Below are positions 10,101 to 22,134 of a stretch of DNA of 64,000 bases, piece by piece. Each line of letters begins with the position of its first letter. Position 1 is the stretch's first letter. A program made the position numbers and the translations under genes. The notes beneath the pieces are model-generated. The model did no database searches, was not told where the DNA came from, and saw nothing but the letters and a program-made list of their open reading frames with translations. Origin of the DNA: Chamaecrista fasciculata (taxonomy: Eukaryota; Streptophyta; Magnoliopsida; Fabales; Fabaceae); the NCBI GenBank assembly GCA_003254925.1, contig QANZ01051184.1:1-64000 (forward strand), in the 5' to 3' direction.

Positions 10101-13100
10101 TTCAGAAACTTCGACAATTGATTTCTTTTTCCTCCTTAGATTTTTAGTTTGTACACTTGAAACTTTTAGGAGTTTCACTTTTATCTTCTCGTGCTTAGAA
10201 AGCCTATATCTAATTGTTATTGAGTATTCCAATGACAAGTGAAATCTCTAGAGGCCTGAAACAAGTTTTGGGCAAGAAACCCTGACTATAAGAATCAGGA
10301 TACTGTTCCAGTCTCCAACTAGCAATGGGATATTTAAAGAGGAAAACAACTGAGAAAATTTTAAATTCTCAGTAATTAGACCCTATACCCAAATTCAGAA
10401 CCTTAATCCCACATTATAAATACATAAGCAATTAATACAATAATTGTGGATAATTATCTCCACATTCACCACCAGAGGTAACAATTGATAATAGTGTCAT
10501 TTTTAATGCAGGTCTTGCTTGCAGTTTCTTTGGTGTGATCTTCATTTTCCAAGAAATGCTCGCAGCGCAAGGTAGATAATATCCATTTTTAAGTCCTATG
10601 ATTGCAGCATTTTATGTAGAATTCGATAAACAACTTTCTTACTTTTAAGTTATGGAAAGCTTGAATGATTTAGAATTGGGTATACACCAAGGACAGGTTT
10701 GAATTTACAGATCTTTTTGTTGAAGACACTCGGTAGATTAGTAGATGGGGGATCTATTGTACAAGCTAGACTTGTGCAATAATCAGTCATTTAATATTAT
10801 TATGTTCTCTCTCTAAACTCTCATTATTTTTTGTTTTTTTTTCTAAAAGCTGATAAATTGGGAGTGCTATAACATACATTCTATGGCTTGACCTAGAACA
10901 ATAGGTATATTGTAATTGCATTTTCTAATTTTTTGCATTTAAAATATCCAGGACAGTTGGCTAAAGCTGAGGAAGCAAGCAAGGGAAGTTCTAAGAGAAT
11001 TCATCATATATTTACATTCTTAGTTGGTCTATTTTCGGCATTAACTGGTGGAATTACCTACTGCCTTATAAGAGCTGGAGCAAAAGCATCTGATCAGCCA
11101 CTGTAAGATGAAGTTATTTACCAGTATATCTTGGACTTGCTTTGATGATAAAACTCATAATGTTTGGTTCTGGATCTTGATGTTTATGCCTGAGCTTTCT
11201 TCATGTCCACATATTCTGCTATGGTTTATTGAATTTGCTTTAGATAAACTATATGCAGGATATCTTTACAAAATTATTTGAAATTTATTAGTAGTAAATA
11301 TTAGTCTTTATTGAATTCNCTAGGATTCCCAACATCTTGGACTTGCTTTGATGATAAAACTTTGGTTCTGGATCTTGATGTTTATGCCTGAGCTTTCTTC
11401 ATGTCCACATATTCTGCTATGGTTTATTGAATTTGCTTTAGATAAACTATATGCAGGATATCTTTGCAAAATTATTTGAAATTTATTAGTAGTAAATATT
11501 AGTCTTTATTGAATTCTTTCTTTCATTAGAACACAGTTAAGGGATAGAATTGGATATGTGGCTACTTTTTGGTGCCTGGCCTGTTCAAGGGAATCTCTAT
11601 TTCTGATATACAAAGAGATTGGACAGCTCTTCTAAACTAATTGATGCTAGAGGAAAACTAGGTCACTTGAAAAGCCACCAACAGCAGGGGACCCAAGTCT
11701 ATTAATTTTATTTGAGATTTTTCCTTTTCCTTTAGAGGAAGACAAGATGTCTTATACTGTGTTTCCATACTCTTTGNGATTTTTGGATTTCTTTTCCTCA
11801 ACAATTTTGTACTCCCCCTTCTCTACAATACATTTTTTTTCAAAAGTCCTGCTTTTGCCTTTGAAGAAAAATATTAGTGTCCTGCCTTGCAAATTTCTTG
11901 AATTTTTTTTCTTTTTTATTCTTTAACTATCTTGACCCTCCCTAGACCCCACCTAGTGGGAGCCTTGTGCACTGGGGCCGCCCTTTATTCTTTATCTATC
12001 TTGCGAGGTTACAATTAGATATCAATGTTTTATTTATTTTTTTACTTTTTCTAAAATTAAGTTTAAATGCCAATGCTCTTAAAGTATGGTAAGCACAGTC
12101 ATTCTTGTGCTACTTGTTCTAAGATATTTACATGTTATATCTACTTCAGAGTCTAGAGACCCAAATGCTCTTTAAAATTAGGGTACATAACTTAATAATC
12201 AACATTTGTTTTTGGCAGTGTATTTAAGAGTGTTTATGTATCCATACTCTTACCTATGTTCAATATGCCTTTTAACAGGTTAACTGTCTTTTCCTTTGGC
12301 TTACTGGCTAGTCCTGCAGCGGGGATATGCACATTTATCTTTGAGGTAAATTAATAGTGCATATAAACTACTATTTTCAATCAATTGTTGCTGAGGTCTA
12401 CATCCACCAAGAAATTAGTATCAGTAATGACTGATGATTTACGCAGGATAAGTTATCTGGGTGGCAGTTTTTGTAATTTTATCTGTAGTTTGGTTGTGTT
12501 TCTTGCATCAGGTTTTGACTCCTTTAGTACCAAACATACTCTATCTCTGGGGTTTNCTCACATTGATCTCCAACTTAGCTTCCATGCCAAGAAAGTCCCT
12601 TATGGCTTTTGAATTACTAGACAAAATTGGATTGAAGGGAGGGATTTTCAGTACAATTGAAGTGGTTTTTAGGTGCAAAATTTGCAAGTTGTGATGGAAT
12701 TTGTTTTCACACTAAACATGACAAATAACAGAGTCTACTACACTAGTATTTCACTAAACGTCATCAGGAATAGGAAATAGGATCTAAGTGTTCAAAAGTA
12801 TTCTAGCCCATGGAGGTATTTCTGGGTTCTGAAGTTGATGTCAGTGTGTACTAATAACCCAAAAGTTGAAAAAGGAGAATTTGCAATTTCCCCCAAAATA
12901 TATATGTATATGTATGTATTGTGGAGAACTCGTGGGACTAAATCAGATTAAACGCTAGTTGACATTTTTAATTTTACTTTCATTACAACTGTACATGTTT
13001 ACCCTATATATATGTATGAGCTACCTTTTTTATTCATGGAGTAAACTTATTTTTTAGTCTTTGAATTTGTCCTAAAATTACAATTTAGTCTTTGAATATT

Positions 13101-16100
13101 GGATATATACTTTTTCGTCCCTTATTTTCGTNTTGTACATTGTTTTTTACGTCCTAATATAAACATTTAGGCTTTAGCCAAATTATATTGGTCTTACTTT
13201 CCTGCAGTTGATATAGGGACTACATGAATTTTGTTTCCATTGAGGTAACTTGATAAAATGAAATTAGATGGTCAGATTGAATATGCCATCAAAATGGTGT
13301 TCCTGATTCCTACGCTAAGATAGTGCACCATTTGATCTTGACAGTAAAAATATACATTGATTCTGTTTATCTACTGAATTTTAAACTGACTGATGTTGTA
13401 CCTACTAGAATAGAAGAAATGAGAGGGAGAAAGAAAGGAGGAAGAAAACATATGGAGGGAGATGTGAGAGTAAATCTGAGTAGTCAAGTCTGAATTACAA
13501 AAGAGAGAGGGCCAAATATTTATAGGGAGCCCAAGTCAGAAAAACAATAAAGCCAAATAACAACTTCCGAAATAATAACATTTTTCTAATGTAACTCTAA
13601 TATTTCTGAGGTGGCAATACTCTCTTCTTTCTAGAATATGTTTTCCAAGGTTTTCCTTCGCTGAAATGAACTCTCCTCTGGAGAGGAAAAGTTTCGAAGA
13701 CTCTAGCAAAGCATGGTCAAATTGGGAAAACTCATCTTCAGTGATCCATTTAGCATGTGGGATTATTAGGGAGAATTTAATCCCAAATTCGTATGTTTTT
13801 TTTGGTTATCTTCCATTAAAGTCAGGTATTTATTTTTTTACCAGTAACCAAGGGGCTATTACTAAAACATTTGAGATTCATTTATTGTAATGAATCCCTA
13901 TAGACTTTCATGGTATTGTAATATTGTAGCACTCAATAATAAGAAAGTGAGATTTTATTTCTCTCGTCTACTCTAAACTTTCATGGTATTAGAGTCTGGT
14001 TTCTGAATCCAACCTTGATGGCAAAAACTGCCATGACTGGAGCTAGGGTAACTGAGGGTTCTTTAGGAAATACCTCTGAAAATCCAGCTAGGTCAACTAT
14101 GTACTAGGGGGGAGGGGAGAATCTGTCCCAAGGGTCTTTCCAGTTAAGCTCACACAAGTTTAATGGAAAGAATTACCTAAAATAGGCTCAGTCCATGAAA
14201 CTTGCAATTGATGCTAGAGGAAAACTAGGTCACTTGACCGGTGAAAAAAAAGCCACCAACAGCAGGGGACCCAAGTCTATTAATTTTATTTGAGATTTTT
14301 CCTTTTCCTTTAGAGGAAGACAAGATGTCTTATACTGTGTTTCCATACTCTTTGTGCTCTTAAATCTCTTCAATAAATTTTTATGTTTTTCTGCAAAATA
14401 AAATTCAAATTGTTACAAAAACAATTAAACCTTCACTATTGAATTTGAATGGCGTTGTATAAAAATATTGTGCAATCTGCAGGTCTTGTTAGCACACGGG
14501 CTGCAACTTGAGAGGACCAGTAAAGCTGCCAACGTTATGTATTTGGAGGTGCCCTTCTCATTATACTTTAGCTTCATTTCTTTCTTTTGCACCTTTGGCA
14601 TGAAGATTTTTCCAGTAAAGTTTTCACATATTTAAGAGGCTAAATAGTTGGTAATGTGGCTGCAAAGTTTCTATTTGGTTATTAGCCTGTACATAGAAAT
14701 AGATTTCTTCTTAGCTGAATAGCTGTCTTTTTGTTCAATTATCACTTGTAAGTCTTAACTGATGCATCAATTTAGGAATTGGAAATGGAAGTATAATGCA
14801 TGCTTCCAGGTTTAAGGTTAAAATTTGTTCAAATTTGGAATCTGTAGTAAACAAATATGGTACGTGGAAACAGGATTATATTTGGGTCATCATGGTCTTA
14901 AAGCAGGATAGAGGTAGAACTTCATGTCTTATTGCAAAAGCCCTTTCTTAATCTATAGGTCTTCAAAGACTCTTTAGTTCATCAGTTGTCTTTACATGTG
15001 ATTTAAGAAGGGATATGGCTCTTTGAATTGATGTGCTTAAGTTCTTGTTGGCAGTGGACAGATCCCATTTTTGTAAGAATTGGGTGTCGGCACCTATTTA
15101 TTTCGAACATCCGTTTCCAAATGTTCTCAAGTTCTTGTTGACAGTGCACACAGATCCCTTTAGGTCTTTTGGAAAGCATATTTAACTAATGTGCTTTTGG
15201 ATTTATTGAACTGGACGAGTCACGGACTAGGCAGTTCAATCAGTTGAACTAGCGGTTGAATGAAATGGCATCATAATCATAAATATATAGATAATAATTA
15301 ATTATTTTAAAGTATATATAATGCATTTTATATTATAGGTTTATGAAACTAGCCGAATGTTTTATAACCAAAATATAAACATAACTAGACATTAGCTTCT
15401 TTTAAACCTTTGTTAGTCTGTTTTGTGTTAGATGAGATTATGTGCTTACAAAACGAATTTATCTTTTTGTAGTTTTAGTTAAGTTTTCACTTTAGATTTT
15501 AGAATAATTGAAACAAATTTACATTTTGTAGACTAAACCTAGAACCAACCTATTAGGTAAATAAAAAAATAAATAAATAAACTTTTAAATATTATAAATG
15601 ATCCAGCTGGTTTTCCATTTTAAAGAATAGTTCTCAGTACAGTCTGGTCTCGGCCAATTTTGTGAGTCACCCACGCCTGAATGGTTCTTTAAGATGAACT
15701 AGCTCGCTCTTCTTTTCAAGTCCTAGTCAGACTATCTGATCCAGTTCAGATCTTAAAACAGTGGTTTCTATAATTTACACAAGTTTAATTTTCTGCACAA
15801 AGTCTCTCCCTGGTATAACACAACAGAATTCCAGAAATATTTAGAACCTTACAATATAGAGATCTCACATGTCTATTATTGAAGTCATCTTTTTTCTTTC
15901 CCTGTTAGTGTGTTCCTGAACCTAACACTCCCTCTGCTAAATATGATATCATGTAATTGGTTGTTTTCTTATTTCTAACAACTATATTCTTGTATCACTA
16001 AGCTATAATTGCTTCACTGCATTTATTTATTTTTCTTCCCTTGGGTCAAAACTTGAAACCATGTCCTCATGATATCATACACACCTTTTTGCATCTCAGG

Positions 16101-16237
16101 CAGCGCTATACCAAGTGTGGATTCTTGCCTTGTCAAAAGTGGCTGGATCTTTTGGTCAGCTTCTGGGGTGTTTTCTTATTATTTTTTCCTATTGCTGCAC
16201 CATGTACATTGGACCTGACAAAGAGGACATGGAATGA
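7120..16237 (+). CDS. EamA / drug-metabolite transporter family membrane protein
   Basis: Nine coding exons were read by eye: 7120-7302, 8240-8393, 8984-9158, 9687-9802, 10512-10571, 10952-11102, 12279-12345, 14483-14548, 16100-16237. They total 1110 nt, 369 aa. The product has an N-terminal acidic cytosolic tail of about 75 aa, then two EamA-type repeats of hydrophobic helices. Recognisable family blocks are LPFSQAVVLNLTTPILASL (end of repeat 1) and the GLQLERTSKAANVMYLEA block (repeat 2). Plant members are integral membrane transporters of mostly unknown small substrates. Odd point: exon 7 ends just after helix 7 and exon 8 resumes after where helix 8 should be, so only nine helices are visible, although the frame is kept (phase 0 to phase 0). 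Introns 6 and 7 hold duplications, a SINE piece and a copia fossil. The start is the first ATG giving a plausible tail; an upstream in-frame ATG exists at 7003. Confidence 0.85.
11128..11516. repeat. Tandem duplication of about 185 bp in EamA intron 6, with an N at the junction
   Basis: 11128-11318 and 11334-11516 are nearly identical, both running from 'atcttggacttgctttgatg' to 'ttgaattc'. They differ by an 8-bp indel (cataatgt) and about one substitution. An N at 11319 and 15 bp separate them. This is either a very recent duplication or an artefact of contig joining. Confidence 0.85.
11640..11777 (+). mobile_element. Small copia-type fossil fragment, duplicate of one in intron 7
   Basis: This fragment shares about 135 bp with 14211-14356, including the gag-like phrase 'ttgatgctagaggaaaac' and the stretch ending 'tgtttccatactctttg'. 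It stops exactly at the N at 11777. It is a broken piece of an LTR-retrotransposon, or an assembly copy of the intron 7 fossil. Confidence 0.6.
11935..11986 (+). mobile_element. 5'-truncated Au-type SINE with target duplication
   Basis: The 50-bp body 'gaccccacctagtgggagcc...gtgcactgggg...gccc' matches the conserved 3' end of plant Au SINEs. It is flanked by 20-bp direct repeats (11915-11934 and 11984-12003) that differ at one base, so it inserted as a 5'-truncated copy. It lies within intron 6 of the EamA gene. Confidence 0.75.
13391..14357 (+). mobile_element. Fossil Ty1/copia LTR retrotransposon: one LTR, primer site, gag start
   Basis: An LTR-like segment (about 13391-13983, starting TG and ending CA) is followed by TGGTATTAGAG (13984-13994), a near match to the initiator-tRNA-Met primer-binding site. 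A gag start then resembles copia gag, with words such as AQSMKLAIDARGKLGHLTG. The element is broken: pol and a second LTR are absent. It sits in EamA intron 7, in the same orientation as the gene. Age cannot be judged because only one LTR remains. Confidence 0.75.
14631..16099. other. Large EamA intron 8 with repeat-like filling
   Basis: The last intron (14549-16099) contains no coding exon that fits the transporter. The part from about 15185 to 15760, with 'gactaggcagttcaatcagt' and 'actagctcgctc' motifs at opposite ends, looks like an old unclassified transposable element, but its boundaries are not clear. Confidence 0.4.
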
Positions 16238-17299
16238 CAAAATAGATTTGAATGAGTTGGTTTTGTCAGGCATGTAGCTAATTTTCAGTTTTCATTTGTT
16301 GTATTCAACTTGTTTATTTGTTGATTATAATGAAAAAGAAAAAGAAAACGCCTCTGTTCATGTGGCTTCATAACTCAAGTTACTTACTAGTACGGTAGTG
16401 GTAACACAAGTGGACACATTAGTCGTCTCATGTTTACATGAGTCGGTCTAAGTGGTAAATAGTTTGTTATTGCTTAAGTAAAATTCTGGATTTTTACTAT
16501 AGTTAGATATGTAATAAACTTTGGAAGTGGATTCTTTGTTTTCTTTTTCGAAGTGTTCTTTAAAATTTTATCTTGTCATATTTATTGATTTGTTTTTTAA
16601 TCAATCCGGATTCTTTTGAATATCAATGTTTAAAACATCAAGATAAAAATTTTACTTATTTGTTACAATAACACAAGCGATTTTACATTGCAATATACAC
16701 TAGATTTTAGAAGTTGGGTTCCCATATATTTATTAGGGTAAATTATATACAATACAGGCTTATGACAAATGTAAGTGTGACCCAGGCTGCTTTAAGATGA
16801 CAACCTCATTGAGTACTTTTCCTGCACAAGATTAGAAATGCTAGAGTTCATTATTCACACAGACACAGTTGAGTAGTACAGTAGTAATGTTACTTTGTGG
16901 TTGGAGAAGATAGTTTATGACTTGGAACTGTGACTAACTTTTTTTCCTTTCAAAATTCAAATAAAAATGTTCTTCTTCACTAATTGATTTTAACCATCCA
17001 TGGTAGGTGAGTATTGACATCAGCATTGGATATTCTATATCGTCAAGATATCAATGGGCGAATTAGATATCTGATACACGATACTTTATATATAATAAAT
17101 ATAATATATTTTAATATATTCTGTATAATTATATTAATATAAGAAACAATATATATTTTCATATTCATATAAGGTGCAAATATAGAATAGTACATTCAGA
17201 TTCGGATTTACATGATGCAAAACTGAGCGACTACTCATTCATTACCATTCATATTGCAAAGTAAGCGAGAAGTAGATGAATACTAAAAGTTGATTGAAA
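16238..17299. other. Intergenic stretch after the EamA gene, no gene seen
   Basis: This presumably begins with the 3' UTR of the EamA gene. It is AT-rich with no open frame of interest and no recognisable transposon ends. Confidence 0.45.
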
Positions 17300-17575
17300 C
17301 ACCACCACAAAAATACAAAGGTTTAGTGATGGTTTTTTGGCTTAAGCGGTGTTTCTTCAGACCGCCGCTAAATCTAGTAATACTGATGGTTTAGTGGCAG
17401 TTCAAGAGAACCGTTGCTAAGTCACCTAGCGGCAGTTATAACTGCCTCTAAATAAATTCATTTTACCTATTTCCTATAATTGCAGCGGTTGTCAATTGCA
17501 GCTAAAATGTTTGTTTTACTTGCTGTTTGATTTAGTGGCGATTGAAAGATCATTGTAATTTCTCCAGCACAATCC
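17300..17575 (+). mobile_element. CACTA (En/Spm)-like terminal fragment
   Basis: The sequence begins near 'caccaccacaaaaat' and carries clustered subterminal words such as 'accgccgctaaatc', 'tttagtggcagtt' and 'ctagcggcagtt' in alternating orientation. That pattern is typical of CACTA transposon ends. No matching right end or transposase was found, so it is a one-ended remnant. Confidence 0.55.
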
Positions 17576-18135
17576 TTAGTTAATAAACCTATTGAATTTA
17601 AAAATATATAAGTTATAACAAAGTATGAAAACATTGAACTACATGTTCATAACGGCAAAATAAAAAAACTAAAAAGAATGAGAAAAGAAAAAAATGAAGG
17701 AGGAGTCAAAATTACTAAACATGTAACAAAATGTAAGAAAATAAACTAAAATAATAAAGAAATCGGTCAACATGATTGTAATGTTCATTGATGCTTTGAT
17801 GAGGATGAAGACGTCAAGCCTAGTATAAATTACATAGTGGATTTAATGTACTACTCTCATAATGGTTAATCACAAATCAAGCTTGTAACTAAACTAGATA
17901 ATAATTCATTTATAATTGAATCTATATTTGTTTATGGTGGTAGTTTAATAAAGATATAGATACATTCAATCTGTTAGTATGGTCTATATCATATACATAA
18001 TTCGATTATGCTGGTTGGTTCTGATATAAATGTATGGTACATTCAAGAAATTTTTACTTAGCAGTAGCTTTTACATGTCATATTTGTTAATTACATGTCA
18101 TACAGAAGTTGTGTTTACTCGATATATTTAAAAAT

Positions 18136-18610
18136 GTGGTCAAAATTTTATATTAGTCCCTGAAACATAAGGTAAATTCTGTTTTGGTCCCTAAAGTATA
18201 TTTTTTTCATTCTATTTTAGTATTCAAAGTTTTCAATTTGTTCGATCATTAGTTCTTCTTGTGATTCTGTCTAATTTTTGTAGTTATCTTTGAGATGAAC
18301 AATTGACCTTGATTATTTTTTTAGTATACATGTCTAAATAAATGAGTTGGTAGAGAAAAAAAATAAGAGTAAACTAACAATTGAACTTTTTGAAAGATCA
18401 CCGATTTGATGACTCATTCTCTAAAAGATTAAAATACATAATTTAGTCCCTAAAAGATTAAAATAATATACCTTTTAGTCCTTAAAAGATTAAATAGGTA
18501 TACTATTTATCAAACCATAAAAGGACTAATAAGTATATTATTTTGATCTTTCAGAAACTAAATTATGTATCTCAATTTTTCAAGGACCAAATTATCAATT
18601 TAGACAATCA
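18136..18610. mobile_element. MITE-like hairpin region upstream of RhoGDI
   Basis: 'gtcaaaattttatattagtccctg' at the left matches the left end of the outer element at 34007. The interior and right side ('aaagattaaaataatatacc', 'cagaaactaaattatgtatctc') resemble the element around 60090-60240. It looks like a composite of at least two MITE families and ends about 500 bp before the RhoGDI start codon. Confidence 0.5.
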
Positions 18611-19126
18611 TGTCATTTTATATAATCAAGATAACCAAATATAAGTTTTCTTGAGCTAAAAGAAAAAAGAAAAACCAAATAAAGCCTTTTGATTTTTTCT
18701 CAAGGTTTAAACTTTAAATAGGCAAGGAACCATTTTCTCTCAGCACCATTCCCGCCGGATCAATCAATGTTTCTTCTTCTTACGTCTGAATTCGTCACTG
18801 ATATTTCGGATCACCATACGACCATTATAATTAATTCCCCAAATTTCTGAGATTTTGAACAATTCAAACCCTAATCCTATGTCTGTCTTCCTTGCTTGCG
18901 TGTATTCATTCATTCGTCTTTCTTCTTGGCTAGCTTCGTTTTCTGAAACACAACCCTAGGCCTACATTTCTTTTGAAATTTGCGTTGATAGTCAATTTCA
19001 GATGTGGGTTTAATTTTCCCTTGGTTAATGGAGCATTTGATCATATTGTGATTCTCTTGTGTGTGAGTGTTGATGAGCTAATTAACCAGCTTTGGTAATT
19101 TTGGAGCTGCTTGAAGTTCCAAGAAA

Positions 19127-22100
19127 ATGGGGGATGATGAAAAGAAAGCAAGTGCAGAAGCAGCAGCAGCAGGAGAGAAAAGTGAAGGTGAGTCTTCTGT
19201 CTATGCAACTGATCATGAGGAGGAAGATGAAGAGGCTACCAAATTGGAGCTAGGTCCTCAATGCTCTCTTAAAGACCAGCTTGAGAAAGATAAGGTTTGA
19301 ATCTCTATCTGCTGCAAATGCAATTAATTAAATCTTTCTCACTGTTTTGTATGATCATGTTGTTAAAATGCACTTAGGCCCCTGATTAGAAATTAGAAAA
19401 TATTACTTTGTTTCAAAACTTGTGACATACCTTAGGAGTTTTCAATTTTATTCACTTAGTAAAGAGCCAACCCAGTTCGAGTCCCCACTTGGTGGGGTGC
19501 TGGGGAAGGGAATATACTAGGCAACCTTACCCCTAAATTTTGTAGAGAGGCTAATTCAAACCCACGACCTCAGACTCCACGACAAGTGTGGTTATAGCTG
19601 AGCCAAGCTGGCCCTTCAATTTTATTCACTTAGGACTCTTAAATTTTTAAATTTAACAAACAGATCTCTTAAACTTCCAAGTTCGATAACACTTGTAAAA
19701 TAGCCTCATTTTTTTTGAAAGTTTAGAGAATGTTTGTGAACTTATTTGAAAGTTGAGGGTATCTGATTGTCGACTTTCAAAACTCAAAAGTCATAAGTGA
19801 TTGAAGTTGAAAGCTTAGAGAATCTCTCTATCAAATTTTAAAACTCAGGGTGTTTTATGCTCTTGACCTAAAACTCGGGGGTCTTTACGACATTTTAGCC
19901 TTCTTTTTCCTTCTTTTATATTTCATAATTAATTGTTTTTCTTATGGAATATGTGAGGATACAGGATGATGAGAGTCTAAGGAGATGGAAGGAACAACTT
20001 CTTGGCAGTGTGGATATGGAAAACGTTGGAGGTTATCTATTTCTCTTATGCTATAATTTAATAATTGCATTATTCAAATTCATAGGAAGACAACTATGAA
20101 TTATTCCTTGCATATAGATGAATTTTTATTTTGTCCCTCCTTACTTTACTTCTTTCATTTTAGTCCTTAATCATTTAAATGTTGTTAACTTTGCATTTCT
20201 ATTCACACCGCCATCAAACATTCTTGACATCAAATATGATAATCTTTTGACTTGGACATTATCTATTATTTTATTTACTTGACACATGTAGACGAAGCTT
20301 CAGTTTTTGTCATTAGATTATTAAAATTTGGTATTAAATTCTGGCATAGATAGTATAGAAGACAACGTTGCAAACTTTTTAATGATTGGAAACTAAATCA
20401 ATAGTGTATCGATTTGTCAGGGATAAGAACAAGGCTTTCTGCAGTTTCAATTTATGCTTTGTTTAGGAAAAGTAAAGAAAGAGTTTCTTTCTACTATTGG
20501 TTTAATTTATTGCAATTCTAGTCAATCTTGCAACTGAATTGAAAGTCCGTGTATCTTTTTCTTGCAGCCCCATGTTCTTTCAAGTAGCTGTCAACCTTAA
20601 AAACGTTGATTTATAAAGCAAGATATATATTTAGTTTCGTTGCAGCTTTTCTTTTTGTCCCCTTAATGTTATATAAAAGTTTATTTATATAAAAAAAGTT
20701 TCCTTATGTCACTTAGTAATATTGTATATTCTCTTACTATTCCTGTATCAAGTAACTTCATTTTTTTGGCCCCAGAAATTCTTGAACCTGATGTGAAAAT
20801 TCTTAGTCTGTCAATCATTTCTCCTGGTAGAGATGACATTGTTCTTCCTATTCCCGAGGATGGAAATCCAAATGGCTTATGGTTTACTCTAAAAGAAGGT
20901 AGTCATTACCGTTTAAAATTCGCCTTCCAAGTGAGCAATAATATTGTGTCTGGCTTGAAGTACACCAATACTGTCTGGAAGACTGGTATGAAGGGTAAGT
21001 TTTGTATATAATTCTGACCAGAAAAATAATATAGGATTAAATATACTTTTGGTTCCTTTAACTTCGCGCAAAAAATCCATTTTTGTTTTTTTTAAGCAAA
21101 AGCAAGCAATGCTGCCTTTTATTTCCCAAAACAATCCAATTTTGCTTTTCTCTCACATCCTAATTCAAATTTAAGGCCAAATTTGATAGTCTGCTGAGTT
21201 GGACATCAAATCTGAGTAGGAATCAAAAGTAACATGTAAAAATATAATGTCTTAATTAGTAGATTTGAAGTTTTGACATTAACTTGAATAATGTGACGAG
21301 GCAGCAAATTTATATTGTTTTGAAATATAGGAGGGAATATTGCTTGCTTTTGAACTAGGGGGACCAAATAGACACTTTTATGGAACTAGGAGGATTTAAA
21401 GTGTACTTAAATCTGAGGCATTTTCTATGCCTTTCATTTCAGTTGACAGCTCAAAAGAGATGCTGGGAACTTTCAGCCCTCAGCCAGAGCCTTATGCGCA
21501 TGAGATGCCAGAAGAAACTACACCTTCTGGGATGTTTGCTAGAGGACAATATTCTGCAAGGTCAAAGGTAAAACTACCACTAATTAAGTTGAATTCAGTA
21601 TTAGACAACTGCATTTCCATCCACAAATAAGATGATTCTATCTGGATGACTGCTACTATTGTTAGCCAACCACTAATTAAATTGAGTTCAGTCATATAAT
21701 TGTGCGTATTAGTAACCTGAGGTCATTTTATTTTTATGCCCTTGTGAAATATGAGCAACTGCTGATTTGATAGTTTAGCTAAATCACCATTGCTATACTT
21801 GTTGGACAAAAGTCAAATATTGAGTGTCTAAAATAAGCTCATATTGCTTGCACCAAGAGAGTTTGGAGTGCATATAGTACTTTTGCCTTTTTTTTTTTTT
21901 TAATTTCCATTAAGTTGGGTTTTTGCAAATAGCTCAAAATTGACATTGGCCTTTTGCATTCTTTTTTTTTTCCTTGTAAATTTTGTAGTTGTGAACTAAT
22001 TGTTTTTCCATTGCTGTATAGTTATGATGGAATCATTCACTGTTGTGTTTTCCCTTTTGCAGTTTGTTGATGATGATGACAAGTCTTACTTGGAGATAAA

Positions 22101-22134
22101 CTATACTTTTGACATCCGGAAGGAATGGGCTTGA
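19127..22134 (+). CDS. Rho GDP-dissociation inhibitor (RhoGDI)
   Basis: Five coding exons (19127-19294, 19965-20031, 20776-20994, 21443-21567, 22063-22134) total 651 nt, 216 aa. Residues 1-70 form an acidic, low-complexity arm (runs of Ala and Glu/Asp). From about residue 55 the Rho_GDI domain follows: SLKDQLEKDKDDESLRRWKEQLLG, the VKILSLSIISPGR strand region, then the conserved LKEGSHYRLKFAFQV and TNTVWKTGMKG blocks. It ends with YTFDIRKEW, the usual C terminus of the family. RhoGDIs extract prenylated Rop/RAC GTPases from membranes and keep them GDP-bound in the cytosol; in Arabidopsis this focuses root-hair outgrowth. Length is slightly below the 240 aa of Arabidopsis SCN1, the difference lying in the N-terminal arm. 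Intron 1 holds a MITE with a SINE nested in it; intron 3 holds another MITE. Confidence 0.95.
19362..19900. mobile_element. MITE in RhoGDI intron 1, hosting a nested SINE
   Basis: The left end 'ttaaaatgcacttaggcccc' and right end 'gtctttacgacattttagcc' match the family at 464-840. A SINE (19460-19614) interrupts it, so the MITE is the older insertion. Confidence 0.6.
19460..19614 (-). mobile_element. tRNA-derived SINE (Au-like) with perfect 19-bp target duplication
   Basis: Flanking direct repeats TTCAATTTTATTCACTTAG at 19441-19459 and 19615-19633 are identical. On the minus strand an A box (TTGGCTCAGCTATAA) and a B box (GTGGGTTTGAATTAG) of a pol III promoter are visible. They are followed by a 'CCTTCCCCAGCACCCCACCAAGTGGGGA'-type Au SINE tail region. 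The perfect duplication indicates a relatively recent insertion. Confidence 0.85.
21033..21414. mobile_element. MITE in RhoGDI intron 3
   Basis: The left end 'ggattaaatatacttttggt' is answered by the right end 'agtgtacttaaatc' in inverted orientation, and 'gcaaaagcaagcaatgctg' near the left mirrors 'ggaatattgcttgcttttg' near the right. No clear target duplication was seen. The right end lies only 28 bp before exon 4, so it includes or abuts the acceptor-side sequence. Confidence 0.6.
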
